From Synechococcus sp. CS-1325 (GTDB lineage: Bacteria; Cyanobacteriota; Cyanobacteriia; PCC-6307; Cyanobiaceae): 64,000 nucleotides of DNA. The position numbers were made by a program, and so were the translations under genes. The stretch lies in contig JAHLYW010000016.1 in assembly GCA_025128135.1 (NCBI GenBank), forward strand, positions 43,696 through 107,695. Direction: 5' to 3'. Each line of letters begins with the position of its first letter. The stretch's first letter is position 1. Below, one piece after another: positions 1-9,369 of the stretch. The notes below the pieces were generated by a model that saw only the letters and a program-made list of their open reading frames with translations, had not been told where the DNA came from and ran no database searches.

Positions 1-750
1 GCCAAGGAGCAGCTCAGCCTGGCCCAGCTCCAGGAGCAGGTGGCCAAGCTGCCTCCGCCCCACGACTTCATCGCGGCGCTGCGGGCCAGCTGCCGCAAGC
101 CGGCGGTGATCGCCGAGATCAAGAAAGCGAGCCCCAGCAAAGGCGTGATCCGCGAGGATTTCGATCCGGCGGCCCTGGCCCGGGGCTATGGGGCCGGTGG
201 GGCGAGCTGCCTCTCGGTGCTCACTGACAAGACCTTCTTCCAGGGGGGCTTCGACGTGTTGGTGGACGTGCGCCAGGCGGTGAGCCTGCCACTGCTCTGC
301 AAAGACTTCATCCTCTCCCCCTACCAGCTGTACCAGGCCAGGGCGGCAGGTGCCGATGCGGCTCTGCTGATCGCCGCGATCCTCACCGATCAGGATCTCA
401 CCTATCTGCTCAAGGTGGCGGCCAGCCTCTCCCTCGCGGTGCTGGTGGAGGTGCACGACGCCGTCGAGCTGGAGCGGGTGCTGGCCGTTGACGGGGTGAA
501 GATGATCGGCATCAACAACCGCGACCTGACCACGTTCGCGACGGATCTGGCCACCACCGAGCAGCTGATGGCCAGCCATGGCGAGCAGGTGCGCCGCCTT
601 GGCGCGCTGCTGGTGAGTGAATCGGGGCTCCTCAACCGCGACGACCTCGACCGGATGCAGAGCGCCGGCGCCGATGCGGTGCTGGTGGGCGAAGCCCTGA
701 TGCGGCAGCCGGATGTGGCGGCCGCTCTGGAGTTTTTGATCGGGATCTGA
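1..750 (+). CDS. trpC: Indole-3-glycerol phosphate synthase, 5' end missing
   Basis: Closes the indole ring in tryptophan synthesis, converting carboxyphenylamino-deoxyribulose phosphate to indole-3-glycerol phosphate in the cytosol. The reading frame is open from base 1, so the gene starts outside the window; 249 residues are visible and about 40-50 N-terminal residues are missing. The TIM-barrel signatures are present in order: [13 protein letters not shown] (catalytic lysines), [52 protein letters not shown] and [13 protein letters not shown] at base 40 is internal and should not be used as the start. Family identity is very clear and the sequence resembles picocyanobacterial TrpC closely. 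It converges on rpsD. Confidence 0.96.
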   Translation, partial: AKEQLSLAQLQEQVAKLPPPHDFIAALRASCRKPAVIAEIKKASPSKGVIREDFDPAALARGYGAGGASCLSVLTDKTFFQGGFDVLVDVRQAVSLPLLCKDFILSPYQLYQARAAGADAALLIAAILTDQDLTYLLKVAASLSLAVLVEVHDAVELERVLAVDGVKMIGINNRDLTTFATDLATTEQLMASHGEQVRRLGALLVSESGLLNRDDLDRMQSAGADAVLVGEALMRQPDVAAALEFLIGI

Positions 751-789
751 GCCTGGCCGGCACCACCGGGCTGCCGGCTTGAGCCCATC

Positions 790-815
790 AAAAAGCCCCT
801 GCCAATCGCAGGGGC
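790..815 (-). terminator. Rho-independent terminator downstream of rpsD
   Basis: A perfect 8-bp stem (GCCCCTGC / GCAGGGGC, arms 795-802 and 808-815) with a 5-nt loop is followed on the minus strand by a run of five T. It lies 25 bp past the rpsD stop codon and about 40 bp past the trpC stop. The T-run is on the rpsD side only, so it mainly ends the minus-strand transcript. Confidence 0.85.
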
Positions 816-839
816 AGACGACGGTGCAGAAGGGCTGAT

Positions 840-1448
840 TCAGACCTTGCGGCTGTAGAACTCCACCACCAGCAGTTCGTTGATCTCGAGCGCCACCCAT
901 TCCCGCTCGATGCGGGCATTGACCTTGGCTGTGAGCTTGTTCTTGTCGAGCTCAAGATTGGGCGGAATGTTGGCAAGGCCGGGAAACTCCAGGTTGCCCT
1001 CGGCCAGTTGCTTGCTGGCCTTGCGTTCCCGCACCACGATCAGGTCGCCAGGGCGGCACTGATAACTGGGGATATCAACCACGCGGCCGTTGACGGTGAT
1101 GTGGCCATGGTTGACAAGCTGCCTGGCACCGGGGACCGTCGGTCCGAACCCGAGCCGGAAGCAGATGTTATCGAGACGATTCTCCAGGAGCTTGAGCAGG
1201 TTGGTTCCGGTGGAACCCTCCTGGGCCCGGGCTTTCTTCACGTAGCGCACAAGCTGACGTTCGGAAATGCCGTAGTTGAACCTGAGCTTTTGCTTTTCTT
1301 CGAGGCGGATGGCGTATTCGGAGCGCTTGCGACGGGCTTGGCCGTGCTGACCGGGGGGATAAGCCCGCTTGGCGGACTTACGGGTGAGACCGGGAAGGTC
1401 CCCCAAGCGCCGCGTCACCCTCAGGCGAGGACCGCGGTAGCGAGACAT
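840..1448 (-). CDS. rpsD: 30S ribosomal protein S4
   Basis: Primary 16S-binding protein of the small ribosomal subunit. The 202-residue protein begins [11 protein letters not shown], the standard cyanobacterial and plastid S4 start; an in-frame extension of 30 residues upstream is not conserved and is rejected. The S4 RNA-binding domain is visible as [14 protein letters not shown] followed by [14 protein letters not shown], and the protein ends with [15 protein letters not shown]. It is a single-gene unit with its own terminator, divergent from yidD. A TAGGAT box on the minus strand at 1545-1550 would give a leader of about 90 nt, long enough for the autoregulation known in other bacteria, though no specific fold was identified. 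Confidence 0.98.
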   Translation of the reverse strand: MSRYRGPRLRVTRRLGDLPGLTRKSAKRAYPPGQHGQARRKRSEYAIRLEEKQKLRFNYGISERQLVRYVKKARAQEGSTGTNLLKLLENRLDNICFRLGFGPTVPGARQLVNHGHITVNGRVVDIPSYQCRPGDLIVVRERKASKQLAEGNLEFPGLANIPPNLELDKNKLTAKVNARIEREWVALEINELLVVEFYSRKV

Positions 1449-1526
1449 GGATGAATCAACAAAGGGCAGGCGTTCAGGTGGGCCAGGCAGGAGGCAGGAT
1501 GGGATGAGTCCCGCCTGCCACCGGCT

Positions 1527-1793
1527 GTGGAGCACCAACGGTCGATCCTATCGGTTGGACCTGCTGCCCTCAGCGGGCTGCTCAGGTCGTTCCTGCTGGC
1601 CTTGATCAGCGGCTACCGCCGCTGGCTATCACCCCTGCTGGGTCCGCGCTGCCGCTTCATCCCCTCCTGCAGCGCCTATGGAATCGAAGCGATCGAACGT
1701 CACGGGCCCTGGCGTGGTGGCTGGCTGACCCTGCTCCGGCTGCTGCGCTGCCATCCCTTCACTCCCTGTGGCTGCGATCCGGTGCCGGACTGA
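1527..1793 (+). CDS. yidD: Membrane protein insertion efficiency factor YidD
   Basis: Small inner-membrane-associated protein that helps YidC-dependent membrane protein insertion. The family core is complete: [33 protein letters not shown], then LLRCHPF and the CGCDPVPD ending. The 88-residue frame opens with GTG at 1527; about 20 residues before the conserved core are unconserved, so a later start is possible. It is followed after only 3 bp by the glutaredoxin-like gene and sits divergent to rpsD. In many bacteria yidD lies in the rpmH-rnpA-yidC operon; here that operon is near 12 kb and yidD has been separated from it. Confidence 0.92.
   Translation: MEHQRSILSVGPAALSGLLRSFLLALISGYRRWLSPLLGPRCRFIPSCSAYGIEAIERHGPWRGGWLTLLRLLRCHPFTPCGCDPVPD
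1545..1550 (-). promoter_or_regulatory. Possible -10 box for rpsD
   Basis: TAGGAT read on the minus strand, 97 bp upstream of the rpsD ATG. TANNNT boxes are the typical cyanobacterial sigma-70 -10 element. It falls inside the 5' end of the yidD frame, so either yidD starts later or the two overlap. No convincing -35 was seen. Confidence 0.3.
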
Positions 1794-1796
1794 GCC

Positions 1797-2084
1797 ATGC
1801 AGAGCCGGCCTTCCCTGATCCTCTACAGCCGGGCCAACTGCTGCCTCTGCCAGGGCCTTGCCGAACGGCTGGGTGCCCTTCGTCCCGCCCTTGATCTCCG
1901 CGTGGTGGATGTGGATGGCGATCCCGCCCTGCAGGCCCGCTACGGCCTGCAGGTGCCGGTTCTGGCCGTGCAACGCCAGGGAACATGGCACGACCTCCCC
2001 CGGGTCTCGCCCCGGCTGACCGGCGAGCGGCTGGCCCGGTGGCTGCAGGAGAGCCTCGCGGCCCTGCCGCCCACGGCCCCCTGA
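1797..2084 (+). CDS. Glutaredoxin-family (DUF836-type) thiol protein
   Basis: A 95-residue thioredoxin-fold protein. It opens with a beta strand LILYSR followed by the CxxC-type motif CCLC (residues 16-19), and has the cis-proline segment VPVLAV near residue 55, as in the glutaredoxin-like DUF836 family. It is probably a small cytosolic disulfide reductase or thiol carrier, but its partner is unknown. The ATG is 3 bp after the yidD stop and murE follows 65 bp later, an arrangement seen in other picocyanobacteria as far as I recall. The doubled cysteine before LC is unusual but keeps the CxxC spacing. Confidence 0.75.
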   Translation: MQSRPSLILYSRANCCLCQGLAERLGALRPALDLRVVDVDGDPALQARYGLQVPVLAVQRQGTWHDLPRVSPRLTGERLARWLQESLAALPPTAP

Positions 2085-2149
2085 TCAGCGGCGCACCGGA
2101 GCCGACCGCCTAAAAAGGCCCGAATCCAATCCCAGACCATCCCCCCGTC

Positions 2150-3688
2150 ATGCCCGTTCTGCTCCATTCCCTCCTGCAACAGATCGGAGCGGAGATTCCC
2201 GTCGGCCTCGCCGATGGCGAGGTCACCGGAATCAGCTGTGATTCCAGGCGGATCGGCTGCGGCGACCTGTTCATCGGCCTGCCGGGCCACAACGTCGACG
2301 GCGGACTGTTCTGGCCGGCGGCCGTCGCAGCCGGGGCGGTGGCGGCCGTGATCACGCCGGAAGCCGCGGTGGCCCGGCCGCCGGCGGGGGGTGATCCGGT
2401 CCTGGTGGTCGGGGAGCCCCTGGCCGACTGGGCCGGCCAGCTGGCCGCCACCTTCTGGCGGGAGCCCAGCCAGCGGCTGGGCCTGATCGGCGTGACAGGC
2501 ACCAACGGCAAGACCACCACCACCCATCTGATCGAACACCTGGCAACCTGCTGCGGGCGTCCCACCGCCCTGTTCGGCACCCTGGTGAACCGCTGGCCGG
2601 GCCACCACGCCCCCGCGACCCACACCACCGCCTTTGCCGATGTGCTGCAGGGCCAGCTGGCAGCCGCGGCCGAGGCCGGCAGTGAACTGGCGGCCATGGA
2701 GGTGAGTTCCCACGCCCTCGACCAGGGTCGGGTGGCGGGCTGCCGCTTCGCCGGAGCCGTGTTCACCAACCTCAGCCAGGACCACCTCGATTACCACCCT
2801 TCAATGCAGGCCTATTTCGAGGCCAAGGCCCGGCTGTTCAGCACACCGCTGCTGGAGGGAGCGGTGGTGGTGAACATCGATGACCCCTGGGGCCGCCAGC
2901 TGGCCGATCAACTGACAGGGAGCCTTGGCGAGCGACTCTGGCGCAGCTCCCTGTCTGCCCCCAGCGCCGAGCTGCGGATGGAGAATCTCTCATTCGGCGC
3001 CGAGGGAGTGAGCGGCACTCTTTGCACCCCGCTCGGCAGCGGTGCCTTCCGATCGCCCCTGGTGGGGCGCTTCAACCTGATGAATCTGCTGCAGGCGGTG
3101 GGGGTGCTGAACCAACAGGGCCTGGCCCTGGATCCCTTGCTGGAGGCCATCCCCAGTTTTCAGGGTGTGCCCGGGCGCATGGAGCGCGTGGCACTGGGGG
3201 AAACCGTTGGCGAGGCCCTGCCCGCCGTGCTTGTGGACTACGCCCACACCCCCGATGGGCTCGAGAACGCCCTGGCTGCCTGCCGGCCCTTCTGCCCAGG
3301 CAAGCTGATCTGCGTGTTCGGCTGCGGCGGCGACCGCGACCGCGGCAAGCGTCCCCAGATGGCGGCGATCGCCGCCCGGCTGGCGGATCGGGTGGTGGTC
3401 ACCTCCGACAACCCGCGCACCGAAGATGCCCAGCGGATCCTCGACGACGTGGTGGCCGGCATCCCTGCCGGCACCGCTCTGGTGGTGGAGGGTGATCGGG
3501 CCAGGGCGATCGCCCTGGCCATCGCGGCAGCGGTGGCCGGGGATCTGGTGCTGATCGCCGGCAAGGGCCACGAGGATTACCAGATCCTCAGCACCGGCAG
3601 GATCCACTTCGACGACCGGGAAGAGGCCGAGCAGGCCCTGGCTCTGCTCAGGCGGCGCCTTCGCGACTCCTCAGCAGATTCCAACTGA
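2150..3688 (+). CDS. murE: UDP-MurNAc-tripeptide ligase, meso-diaminopimelate adding
   Basis: Adds meso-diaminopimelate to UDP-MurNAc-L-Ala-D-Glu in the cytosolic stage of peptidoglycan synthesis. At 512 residues it is a normal length. The Mur ligase layout is present: N-terminal UDP-binding domain with [12 protein letters not shown]-binding loop [12 protein letters not shown] with Lys121, [18 protein letters not shown], and the C-terminal domain with [13 protein letters not shown] and [12 protein letters not shown]. The DNPR motif at residues 420-423 marks specificity for diaminopimelate rather than lysine. Its last 41 bp overlap the convergent gene on the opposite strand. Confidence 0.97.
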   Translation: MPVLLHSLLQQIGAEIPVGLADGEVTGISCDSRRIGCGDLFIGLPGHNVDGGLFWPAAVAAGAVAAVITPEAAVARPPAGGDPVLVVGEPLADWAGQLAATFWREPSQRLGLIGVTGTNGKTTTTHLIEHLATCCGRPTALFGTLVNRWPGHHAPATHTTAFADVLQGQLAAAAEAGSELAAMEVSSHALDQGRVAGCRFAGAVFTNLSQDHLDYHPSMQAYFEAKARLFSTPLLEGAVVVNIDDPWGRQLADQLTGSLGERLWRSSLSAPSAELRMENLSFGAEGVSGTLCTPLGSGAFRSPLVGRFNLMNLLQAVGVLNQQGLALDPLLEAIPSFQGVPGRMERVALGETVGEALPAVLVDYAHTPDGLENALAACRPFCPGKLICVFGCGGDRDRGKRPQMAAIAARLADRVVVTSDNPRTEDAQRILDDVVAGIPAGTALVVEGDRARAIALAIAAAVAGDLVLIAGKGHEDYQILSTGRIHFDDREEAEQALALLRRRLRDSSADSN

Positions 3689-4091
3689 TCACAGCCAGGC
3701 CGATCGGCAGCAGCAGCCACCAGATCCGGCCACGGTTCAATTCATCGGCCGCGCTGACCGTGGTGGCCATCGACTTGGCGAAGTTGTCACCGAACTTTCC
3801 CACCCCCTGAGTGACGCTGTAGGGGCAGGTGAGCCGGGCTGTGTTGGTGCCGTCCTTGGTGAGATCAAGAACCACCTGCACCTTGTCTGCGTCAAGGGCC
3901 TTGCTTGAAATCACCTTGGCCAGATCGGCGCGCCAACCCTCCTTGGCGGCAGTCTCCAGGCAGCCCGCCTCGGCAGCCTTGAGCATCTCCTGGGGCGACA
4001 TCGCCCGTCCAGGCGCGGCCGTGGCGAGCAGGCCGGCGATCAGGGCCGAAGGAATCAGGAGCCTCGAGAGAGGAAAAGGAGGAACGCGCAT
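3648..4091 (-). CDS. Secreted/membrane-anchored protein of unknown function
   Basis: A 147-residue protein I do not recognise. It has an N-terminal hydrophobic segment ending ATAAPGRA that looks like a cleavable signal peptide, a polar middle with two cysteines ([10 protein letters not shown] and LTCPYS) about 50 residues apart, and a C-terminal hydrophobic helix [18 protein letters not shown] followed by positive residues. That suggests a periplasmic or lumenal domain anchored by its C-terminus. The ATG at 4091 gives a signal peptide with positively charged start (MRVPPF); starts at 4106 and 4130 are also open. Its 3' end overlaps the murE 3' end by 41 bp in convergent orientation. Confidence 0.65.
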   Translation of the reverse strand: MRVPPFPLSRLLIPSALIAGLLATAAPGRAMSPQEMLKAAEAGCLETAAKEGWRADLAKVISSKALDADKVQVVLDLTKDGTNTARLTCPYSVTQGVGKFGDNFAKSMATTVSAADELNRGRIWWLLLPIGLAVISWNLLRSREGAA

Positions 4092-4336
4092 CGAGGAAGA
4101 TTGCATTTTTCGTCTGTTGCAGGGGAGCAAGAAGCCCCAGGCTGGATCGAATCCGCAGAAAACCTAATCGGCTCCCTGGCCGAAACAACTGTTTCGTTGA
4201 ATGAATCCACCGTTTCAGGAGCGGAAAACGGGAATGTGCCCTCCAGCCATACCGGCCCGTGTGTCCCTTCTCACCAGCACCGGCAAGGGGCTGCCCCGTT
4301 ATGTGACAATCTGCCCTGATTATTTCCGCTTTCTCC
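4092..4336. other. Intergenic region upstream of aqpZ
   Basis: About 245 bp between two divergent genes, less GC-rich than its surroundings. It contains a perfect 6-4-6 inverted repeat (listed separately at 4181-4196). No gene is supported here; a 72-codon frame at 4101-4319 has no recognisable composition or motif. Confidence 0.5.
4181..4196. promoter_or_regulatory. Perfect inverted repeat, possible operator
   Basis: CGAAAC-AACT-GTTTCG, a perfect 6-bp inverted repeat with a 4-bp spacer, centred about 150 bp before the aquaporin start. It could be a dimeric regulator site or a small RNA hairpin; there is no T-run, so it is not a terminator. The cognate regulator is unknown. Confidence 0.3.
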
Positions 4337-5080
4337 ATGGCCGCTGGTGTTCCACTTTCGAAGAAATTCCTTGCTGAGTTGATCGGCACCTTCTGGCTGG
4401 TGCTGGGTGGCTGCGGAAGTGCTGTGCTGGCGGCTGTCTTTCCCTACGACAGCGCCGCGGCCAATCCGCTGGGTCTTGGCTTCCTGGGCGTTTCCCTTGC
4501 CTTCGGCCTCACCCTGCTGACGATGGTCTACACCTTCGGCCATGTCTCCGGCTGTCACATCAACCCGGCCGTGAGCTTCGGCCTCTGGGCAGCCGGGAAA
4601 TTCCCCGGCTCGCAACTGCTCTCCTATGTGGTGGCCCAGGTGCTCGGCGGGATCATCGCCGGTGGGGTGATCATGATCGTGGCCAGCGGCAGGGACGGCT
4701 TCGCCCTCACCGGCAGCAACCCCCTGGCCACCAATGGCTGGGGTACCCATTCGCCCGGGGGCTATGGCTTCTGGTCGGCGCTGCTGATCGAGCTGATCCT
4801 CACCTTCGTGTTTCTGCTTGTGATCATGGGTGCCACCGACCGCCTGGCGCCCGGAGGATTTGCCGGCGTGCCGATCGGTCTGGCCCTCACCCTGATCCAC
4901 CTGATCAGCATCCCCGTCACCAACACCTCCGTGAATCCGGCCCGCAGCACCGCCGTGGCGGCCTGGGTGGGAGGAGATGCGATGGCCCAGCTCTGGCTGT
5001 TCTGGGTGGCGCCGATCGCCGGTGCCCTGCTGGCGGGCTGGGTTCACCGCAAGCTGATGGCCTCCGACACGGTCGGCTGA
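4337..5080 (+). CDS. aqpZ: Aquaporin Z-type water channel
   Basis: Six-helix inner membrane water channel of 247 residues. Both half-helix NPA boxes are intact: HINPAVS at residues 76-78 and NTSVNPARS at 200-203. The selectivity filter residues expected for a water-specific AqpZ are present: Phe56 in helix 2, His188 in helix 5, Thr197 and Arg203. Glycerol facilitators would instead have Gly and a smaller residue at the second and third positions. The N-terminus begins directly before helix 1 ([17 protein letters not shown]). It is monocistronic and convergent with the downstream cysteine lyase gene. Cyanobacterial AqpZ is linked to osmotic water flux. Confidence 0.95.
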   Translation: MAAGVPLSKKFLAELIGTFWLVLGGCGSAVLAAVFPYDSAAANPLGLGFLGVSLAFGLTLLTMVYTFGHVSGCHINPAVSFGLWAAGKFPGSQLLSYVVAQVLGGIIAGGVIMIVASGRDGFALTGSNPLATNGWGTHSPGGYGFWSALLIELILTFVFLLVIMGATDRLAPGGFAGVPIGLALTLIHLISIPVTNTSVNPARSTAVAAWVGGDAMAQLWLFWVAPIAGALLAGWVHRKLMASDTVG

Positions 5081-5101
5081 TCGCCCCCACCCTGCAGCGG
5101 C

Positions 5102-6283
5102 TCAGGCCAGCTCCCGCAGGGCGTCCAGCAGCTGATCCACCTCGGCGGCGCTGGTGGTCACATGGGTGCAGGCCCTCAGGCAGGCGGGATCATCGAGGCT
5201 GCGCAGCCAGATCCGCTGCTGCCCGAGGGCCTGCACCACCGCCTCCGGGCTGCGCCCCTCCAGCTGAAAGCTCACCAGACCGGCAGGTGGTGGCCCGCTC
5301 AGCAGGGGGGAGATTCCATCGATTGCCTCCAATCCGAGCCAGAGCCGGTTGCTGCCTGCCTGAATCGTGGCCAGCCGCTCCGCACAGCTCCCCAGGGATC
5401 CGAGCAGCGCCAGCGAGGTGCTGAGCCCGGCCAGCAGGGGGGTGCAGGAGGTGGCCACCTCGAAGCGGCGGGCATCCCTGTGCCATTGGCTGGTCCCGTC
5501 GCTTTCACTGGCCAGGCTGCGCCAGCCACCCAGCGTGGGCTGCGATTCCAGCAGCAGCCGCTCGGAGAGGGCGACTCCGCCCAACCCTTCAGGGCCGCAG
5601 CACCACTTGTGGCCCGTGAACGCGTAGATATCGGCGCAGCTGGCCGCTTCGGCCACCGGCAGACTTCCTACCGACTGGGCCGCATCCACCAGCAACCAGG
5701 GATGGCGAGGCTGTTGCTGCAGCCGCGCCGCCACCGCCGCGATCGGCATCACCAGGCCGGTGTTCCAGAGCAGATGGGAGAGCACCACCAGGCGGGTGCG
5801 GGGCGTGAGGGCGGCTTCGAGGGCCGTCAGCACGGCGCCAGCCACTGCGGCGGCCGAATCCCCGCGAACCTTCTTCACCGCCAGGCTGGTGAGAGTGAGC
5901 CCTTCGCGGCGCGCCAGCTCACGGCAGGCGGCCACGATGCCGGGGTGCTCGCAGTCGCTGATCAGCAGTTCATCACCGGGCTGCCAGGGAAGCCCCCAGA
6001 GCGGCAGCACGCAACCGCTGGAGACGTTTTCGGTGAGGGCCAACCGTGCTGGTGCAACGCCGCAGAGCGCCGCCAGTGAACCGCGCAGGCCACTGACCTG
6101 CTGGGAGACCCACGGCCAGATGTCGGAGCTGAAGGGGCCCAGCTCCTGGATCCGCTCCCAGCTCGCCGTGATCGCCGCCAGAGCCGGGGTGGGCAGCGGT
6201 CCCTGACCGCCGTAGTTGAAGTAGGTCTTGTTGGCCAGGGCGGGCATGAGCTCGCGCAGATGGGCCGGGGTGTGGATGTCCAT
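5102..6283 (-). CDS. L-cysteine/L-cystine C-S lyase, class V aminotransferase fold
   Basis: PLP enzyme of 393 residues, very like the Synechocystis C-DES lyase that splits cystine or cysteine and releases (per)sulfide usable for Fe-S assembly. Shared landmarks are ALANKTYFNYGGQGPLP at the start, TENVSSGC (phosphate pocket), GDELLISDCEHPG, VLSHLLWNTG, VDAAQSVGS with the pyridine-binding Asp, and the PLP lysine in FTGHKWCCGPEG. The C-terminal half keeps RRFEVATS and LRACTHVTT. SufS/NifS desulfurases have a mobile catalytic cysteine near the C-terminus, and no typical one is seen here, favouring lyase over classical desulfurase. The ATG at 6283 removes an unconserved extension of 38 residues. 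Confidence 0.85.
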   Translation of the reverse strand: MDIHTPAHLRELMPALANKTYFNYGGQGPLPTPALAAITASWERIQELGPFSSDIWPWVSQQVSGLRGSLAALCGVAPARLALTENVSSGCVLPLWGLPWQPGDELLISDCEHPGIVAACRELARREGLTLTSLAVKKVRGDSAAAVAGAVLTALEAALTPRTRLVVLSHLLWNTGLVMPIAAVAARLQQQPRHPWLLVDAAQSVGSLPVAEAASCADIYAFTGHKWCCGPEGLGGVALSERLLLESQPTLGGWRSLASESDGTSQWHRDARRFEVATSCTPLLAGLSTSLALLGSLGSCAERLATIQAGSNRLWLGLEAIDGISPLLSGPPPAGLVSFQLEGRSPEAVVQALGQQRIWLRSLDDPACLRACTHVTTSAAEVDQLLDALRELA

Positions 6284-6302
6284 GGATGGCACCGCAGTGG
6301 CC

Positions 6303-7316
6303 TCAGGTGAGCACGGAGCCTTCCACAAAGGGCTCAGCCGCCGCCAGGGCCCGGAGATTGGCTCCCGTGATCTGGGCGATGTCGCCGAGGGCCTCATGGG
6401 TGAGGAATGCCTGATGAGCCGTGATCAGCACGTTCGGGAAAGTGAGCAAGCGGGCCAGCAGGTCGTCCTGCAGCACATGGCCGGAGAGATCCTCGAAGAA
6501 CACCCCCTCCTCCTCCTCGTAGACATCCAGCGCCACCCCGCCGAGGCGCCCCGACTTGAGAGCCGTGATCAACTCCGTGGTGTTGATCAGCCCACCCCGG
6601 CTCACATTGACCAGAATCACCCCAGGTTTCATCCGCTCAATGGTTTCGCGACAAATGATGTGGTGGGTTTCGGGCGTGAGTGGAACGTGGAGGGAAATCA
6701 CATCACAGATCGAAGCCAGGGTGATCGGATCCAGATAGGTGATGCCCTCCCGCGCTGCCCAGGCGGCATCCGGGTAGGGGTCATAGGCCACCACGACCAT
6801 CCCGAATCCATGCAGGATGCGAGCCACGATCTTGCCGATCTTGCCCGTTCCGACGATCCCCACCGTTTTCTGATTGAGATCGGTTCCGACCAGACCCTGC
6901 AGAGAGAAATTCATCTCCCGTACCCGGTTGTAGGCCCGGTGAATCTTGCGATTCAGGCTGAGCAACAGGGCCACGGCATGCTCCGCCACGGCATAGGGGG
7001 AATAGGCGGGAACGTGGGTGACCGCGATTCCACAGTCGCGAGCGGCAGCCAGATCAATGTTGTTGTAGCCCGTGCACCGCAGGGCCACGAGTTCGGTGCC
7101 CTGGGCGGCAAGCTGCTGAAGGCAGGCCCGGTCGACAAGATCATTGACGAAGACACAGACACCCCTGGCACCATGGGCGGCAGCGGATGTTTCAGCCGTG
7201 AGGCGAAAAGCCAGGAAGCGGAGCTCCACATCGGCACCTGTGGCCGCCGGGAGGTGCAGACGGTCGTAGGGCTTGGTGTCAAAGACGGCAACAGCCAGCC
7301 TCGGATCACCGCTCAT
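6303..7316 (-). CDS. ldhA: D-lactate dehydrogenase-type 2-hydroxyacid dehydrogenase
   Basis: NAD-dependent D-2-hydroxyacid dehydrogenase, 337 residues, most likely D-lactate dehydrogenase acting on pyruvate in the cytosol. The nucleotide loop GIVGTGKIG is at residues 153-161, with Asp179 ending the second strand (NAD preference). The catalytic triad is Arg240 (NVSRGG), a glutamate in DVYEEEEG at about 267-270, and His301 (ITAHQAF). The substrate-side segment TGYNNIDL and the tyrosine-rich AYSPYAVAEH fit D-LDH rather than glycerate or phosphoglycerate dehydrogenases. It lies 19 bp before the cysteine lyase on the same strand, so the two may be cotranscribed. Confidence 0.88.
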   Translation of the reverse strand: MSGDPRLAVAVFDTKPYDRLHLPAATGADVELRFLAFRLTAETSAAAHGARGVCVFVNDLVDRACLQQLAAQGTELVALRCTGYNNIDLAAARDCGIAVTHVPAYSPYAVAEHAVALLLSLNRKIHRAYNRVREMNFSLQGLVGTDLNQKTVGIVGTGKIGKIVARILHGFGMVVVAYDPYPDAAWAAREGITYLDPITLASICDVISLHVPLTPETHHIICRETIERMKPGVILVNVSRGGLINTTELITALKSGRLGGVALDVYEEEEGVFFEDLSGHVLQDDLLARLLTFPNVLITAHQAFLTHEALGDIAQITGANLRALAAAEPFVEGSVLT

Positions 7317-7595
7317 GGTGATCTCCGCTGCGCCCGCTGGGGCCCTGTCCTGAGGGTCTGCCGGAGGACAGGCGCGACCATCGGCAACTCCGGTGCGGGG
7401 CGATCGTGATCAACGATAAGGATGGGAACGGCAAGGCCTCCGCGGAGATCTTGCAACGGAGATCATGAGAACCTCACGATCAAGAGAATTCCACGATCAA
7501 GGCCATCCCTATTCCACCCAGAGGGCATCCCTGCAGCAAGGCTCTTCTGAATGAAGCCGGGAAACCGGCCACCTGAACCACTCAGGGGGTGGGCT
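7317..7595. other. Intergenic region upstream of ldhA
   Basis: About 280 bp between two minus-strand genes. It holds several CACGATCAA-like short repeats (around 7400-7500), a repeated CAACGGAGATC pair near 7440-7465, and a small hairpin with a GAAA loop (arms 7556-7560 and 7565-7569) just past the stop of the small membrane protein gene, without a T-run. It is probably promoter and leader of ldhA; nothing coding is supported. Confidence 0.45.
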
Positions 7596-7805
7596 TCAGA
7601 GCACCTGGCCAACCATCACGGCGGCGAGAGCGGAGAAAACGGTGATTCCCAGAGCCGTGAGCGGATTCTGCCCCTGGGCCACAGCGAAGCTGGTGATCAC
7701 ACCGGCACCGAGGAAAGCCACGGTGATCTGGGTGGCGGCGGAAGGACGATCCAAGGGGTGGTGGGCGATTGCAGGCACCGTAGGGATCAATGGCCTGCCC
7801 GCCAT
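7596..7805 (-). CDS. Small two-helix membrane protein, conserved hypothetical
   Basis: A 69-residue protein with two predicted membrane helices: TVAFLGAGVITSFAVAQG and LTALGITVFSALAAVMVGQVL, joined by a short NP-containing turn, after a polar 24-residue N-terminus. It has no catalytic motif and its function is unknown. I believe similar short proteins occur in picocyanobacteria. It lies downstream of ycf46 on the same strand with 38 bp between them, so it may be the last gene of that transcript. Confidence 0.65.
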   Translation of the reverse strand: MAGRPLIPTVPAIAHHPLDRPSAATQITVAFLGAGVITSFAVAQGQNPLTALGITVFSALAAVMVGQVL

Positions 7806-7843
7806 GGCCAGCCGGTTGTTTCGTTACCCGGCGTCGGGCTTCG

Positions 7844-9346
7844 TTACGGGGCGTCAGCTTTCGTTACACCACGCAACCTGGAGGCCGGTCGGGCCCGGCC
7901 ACTGCTGGCCCACTGCTTCAACGACTCAAGCTGCTCCCGTGCCGTCCGCGACAGCGGCACGAGATCGCTGGCGGCCCGGATCAGGTCGCTCTCGCCGAAA
8001 TCGCGATGGTCACCGAAGGCGAGGTGCATGGCCTCCACAACAGTCTGCTCGAGTTCGGCTCCGGAAAATCCTGCGGTGCGATCGACCAGCACCTCCAGGG
8101 GAATGCTGTTCCCCGGCCGCCGCCGCTGCAGCTGCAGGCTGAGGATCGCTCGCCGTTCCGCCGCGTCGGGGAGATCAAGCAGGAAGATCTCATCGAATCG
8201 ACCCTTGCGCATCAGCTCCGGGGCCAGGTTGGCGACCCCGTTGGCGGTGGCGACCACGAACACCGCCGAGGTCTTCTCCGCCATCCAGGTGAGCAGGCTG
8301 GCCAGCACCCGCTGGCTGGCACCCCCGTCGCTGCGGCTGTCGCCACCGAAGCCCTTGTCGATCTCGTCGATCCAGAGCACGCAGGGGGCCATCGCCTCGG
8401 CCCGCCGGATCATGTCGCGGGTGCGGGCCTCGCTGGCTCCCACCAGGCCGGCGAACAGGCGGCCCACGTCCAGGCGCAGCAGGGGCATCGCCCAGCTGTG
8501 GGCAATCGCCTTGGCGGTGAGCGACTTGCCGGTTCCCTGGGGACCGACCAGCAGCACACCCCGCGGCAGGGGCAGTCCATAGCGTTCCGCCTCGTCGCTG
8601 AAGGCCAGGCGACGCTGGTCCAGCCATTGCTTGAGCGCCTCCAGGCCGCCGATGTCGGCAGGGCTCGCCTCGGTGGGGCAGTATTCCAGCAGTTCGCTGC
8701 GGGCGATCGCCTGGCGCTTCTCCTCCAGCACCTCGGCTAGATCCTCGGAGCCAAGCTGGCCACGCCGGGCGAGGGCCCTGGCCGCCACCTGGCGGATGCG
8801 CTGCTCGGTGAGGCCACTGCAGCAGTGGATGAGCTGCTCAAGCTCGGCGGCGGGGGGCGTGTGGCCGCTGGCCCGGGCGATGCTCTCCAGCAGCCCTCGA
8901 ATCTCGATGGCCGAGGGCAGGGGAAGATCCACCACGGTGAGGCACTCTTCCAGCTCCCTGGGGACCTGCCATTCCGGGGCGGTGATCACCAGGGTGCGCG
9001 GTTGTCGGCGCAGGCTGGTGGAGAGGTTGCGCAGGCGTCTGCAGATGCCGGGGTCCTCGCAATAGCGGTGAAAATCAAGCAGCAGCAGAATGGCGGGTTG
9101 GTCCTGCGGCAAGGCCTGCAGACTTTCGAGGGCGGCCATCGGGTTGCGCGCCGCCTCACCGGAGCGGTTTGGCAGCCCGGCCAGGCCATCGACGAAGTCC
9201 CAGCGGAAGAGTGTGCGGTTGCCGAGTCGCTCCGCCGCCTGATTCAGGAGAGTTTCGACGCGCTCCTCCTCGGGCGAGCGGATCCAGAGAATCGGCGCCC
9301 GGGCCCGGATCAACAGATCGAGGTGATCCGACCAGGACTCAGTCAT
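7844..9346 (-). CDS. ycf46: Ycf46-type AAA+ ATPase
   Basis: A 500-residue AAA+ protein of the Ycf46 family, conserved in cyanobacteria and algal plastids and linked in the literature to photosynthesis or CO2-uptake regulation, though its mechanism is not settled. The N-terminal half (1-225) has an incomplete P-loop-like fold with ILWIRSPEE and ILLLLDFHRY. The AAA module follows with ADIGGLEALKQWL, Walker A GPQGTGKS at 268-275, Walker B WIDEID at 325-330, the second region of homology with an Arg-rich GRFDEIFLLDLP segment, and sensor 2 with TAGFSGAELEQTV. It begins 23 bp after the yceD-like gene and probably belongs to the same minus-strand transcript. Confidence 0.93.
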   Translation of the reverse strand: MTESWSDHLDLLIRARAPILWIRSPEEERVETLLNQAAERLGNRTLFRWDFVDGLAGLPNRSGEAARNPMAALESLQALPQDQPAILLLLDFHRYCEDPGICRRLRNLSTSLRRQPRTLVITAPEWQVPRELEECLTVVDLPLPSAIEIRGLLESIARASGHTPPAAELEQLIHCCSGLTEQRIRQVAARALARRGQLGSEDLAEVLEEKRQAIARSELLEYCPTEASPADIGGLEALKQWLDQRRLAFSDEAERYGLPLPRGVLLVGPQGTGKSLTAKAIAHSWAMPLLRLDVGRLFAGLVGASEARTRDMIRRAEAMAPCVLWIDEIDKGFGGDSRSDGGASQRVLASLLTWMAEKTSAVFVVATANGVANLAPELMRKGRFDEIFLLDLPDAAERRAILSLQLQRRRPGNSIPLEVLVDRTAGFSGAELEQTVVEAMHLAFGDHRDFGESDLIRAASDLVPLSRTAREQLESLKQWASSGRARPASRLRGVTKADAP

Positions 9347-9369
9347 GGGAGGTCAACCATCGGCCTGGA

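Noticed and set aside
6228-7409. Long plus-strand open frame opposite ldhA
   Set aside because: It is antisense to a clear dehydrogenase with complete catalytic motifs; the composition is that expected of the reverse frame of a GC-rich gene.
7556-7570. Hairpin with GAAA loop as a terminator
   Set aside because: The stem is only 5 bp and no T-run follows, so evidence for termination is too weak.
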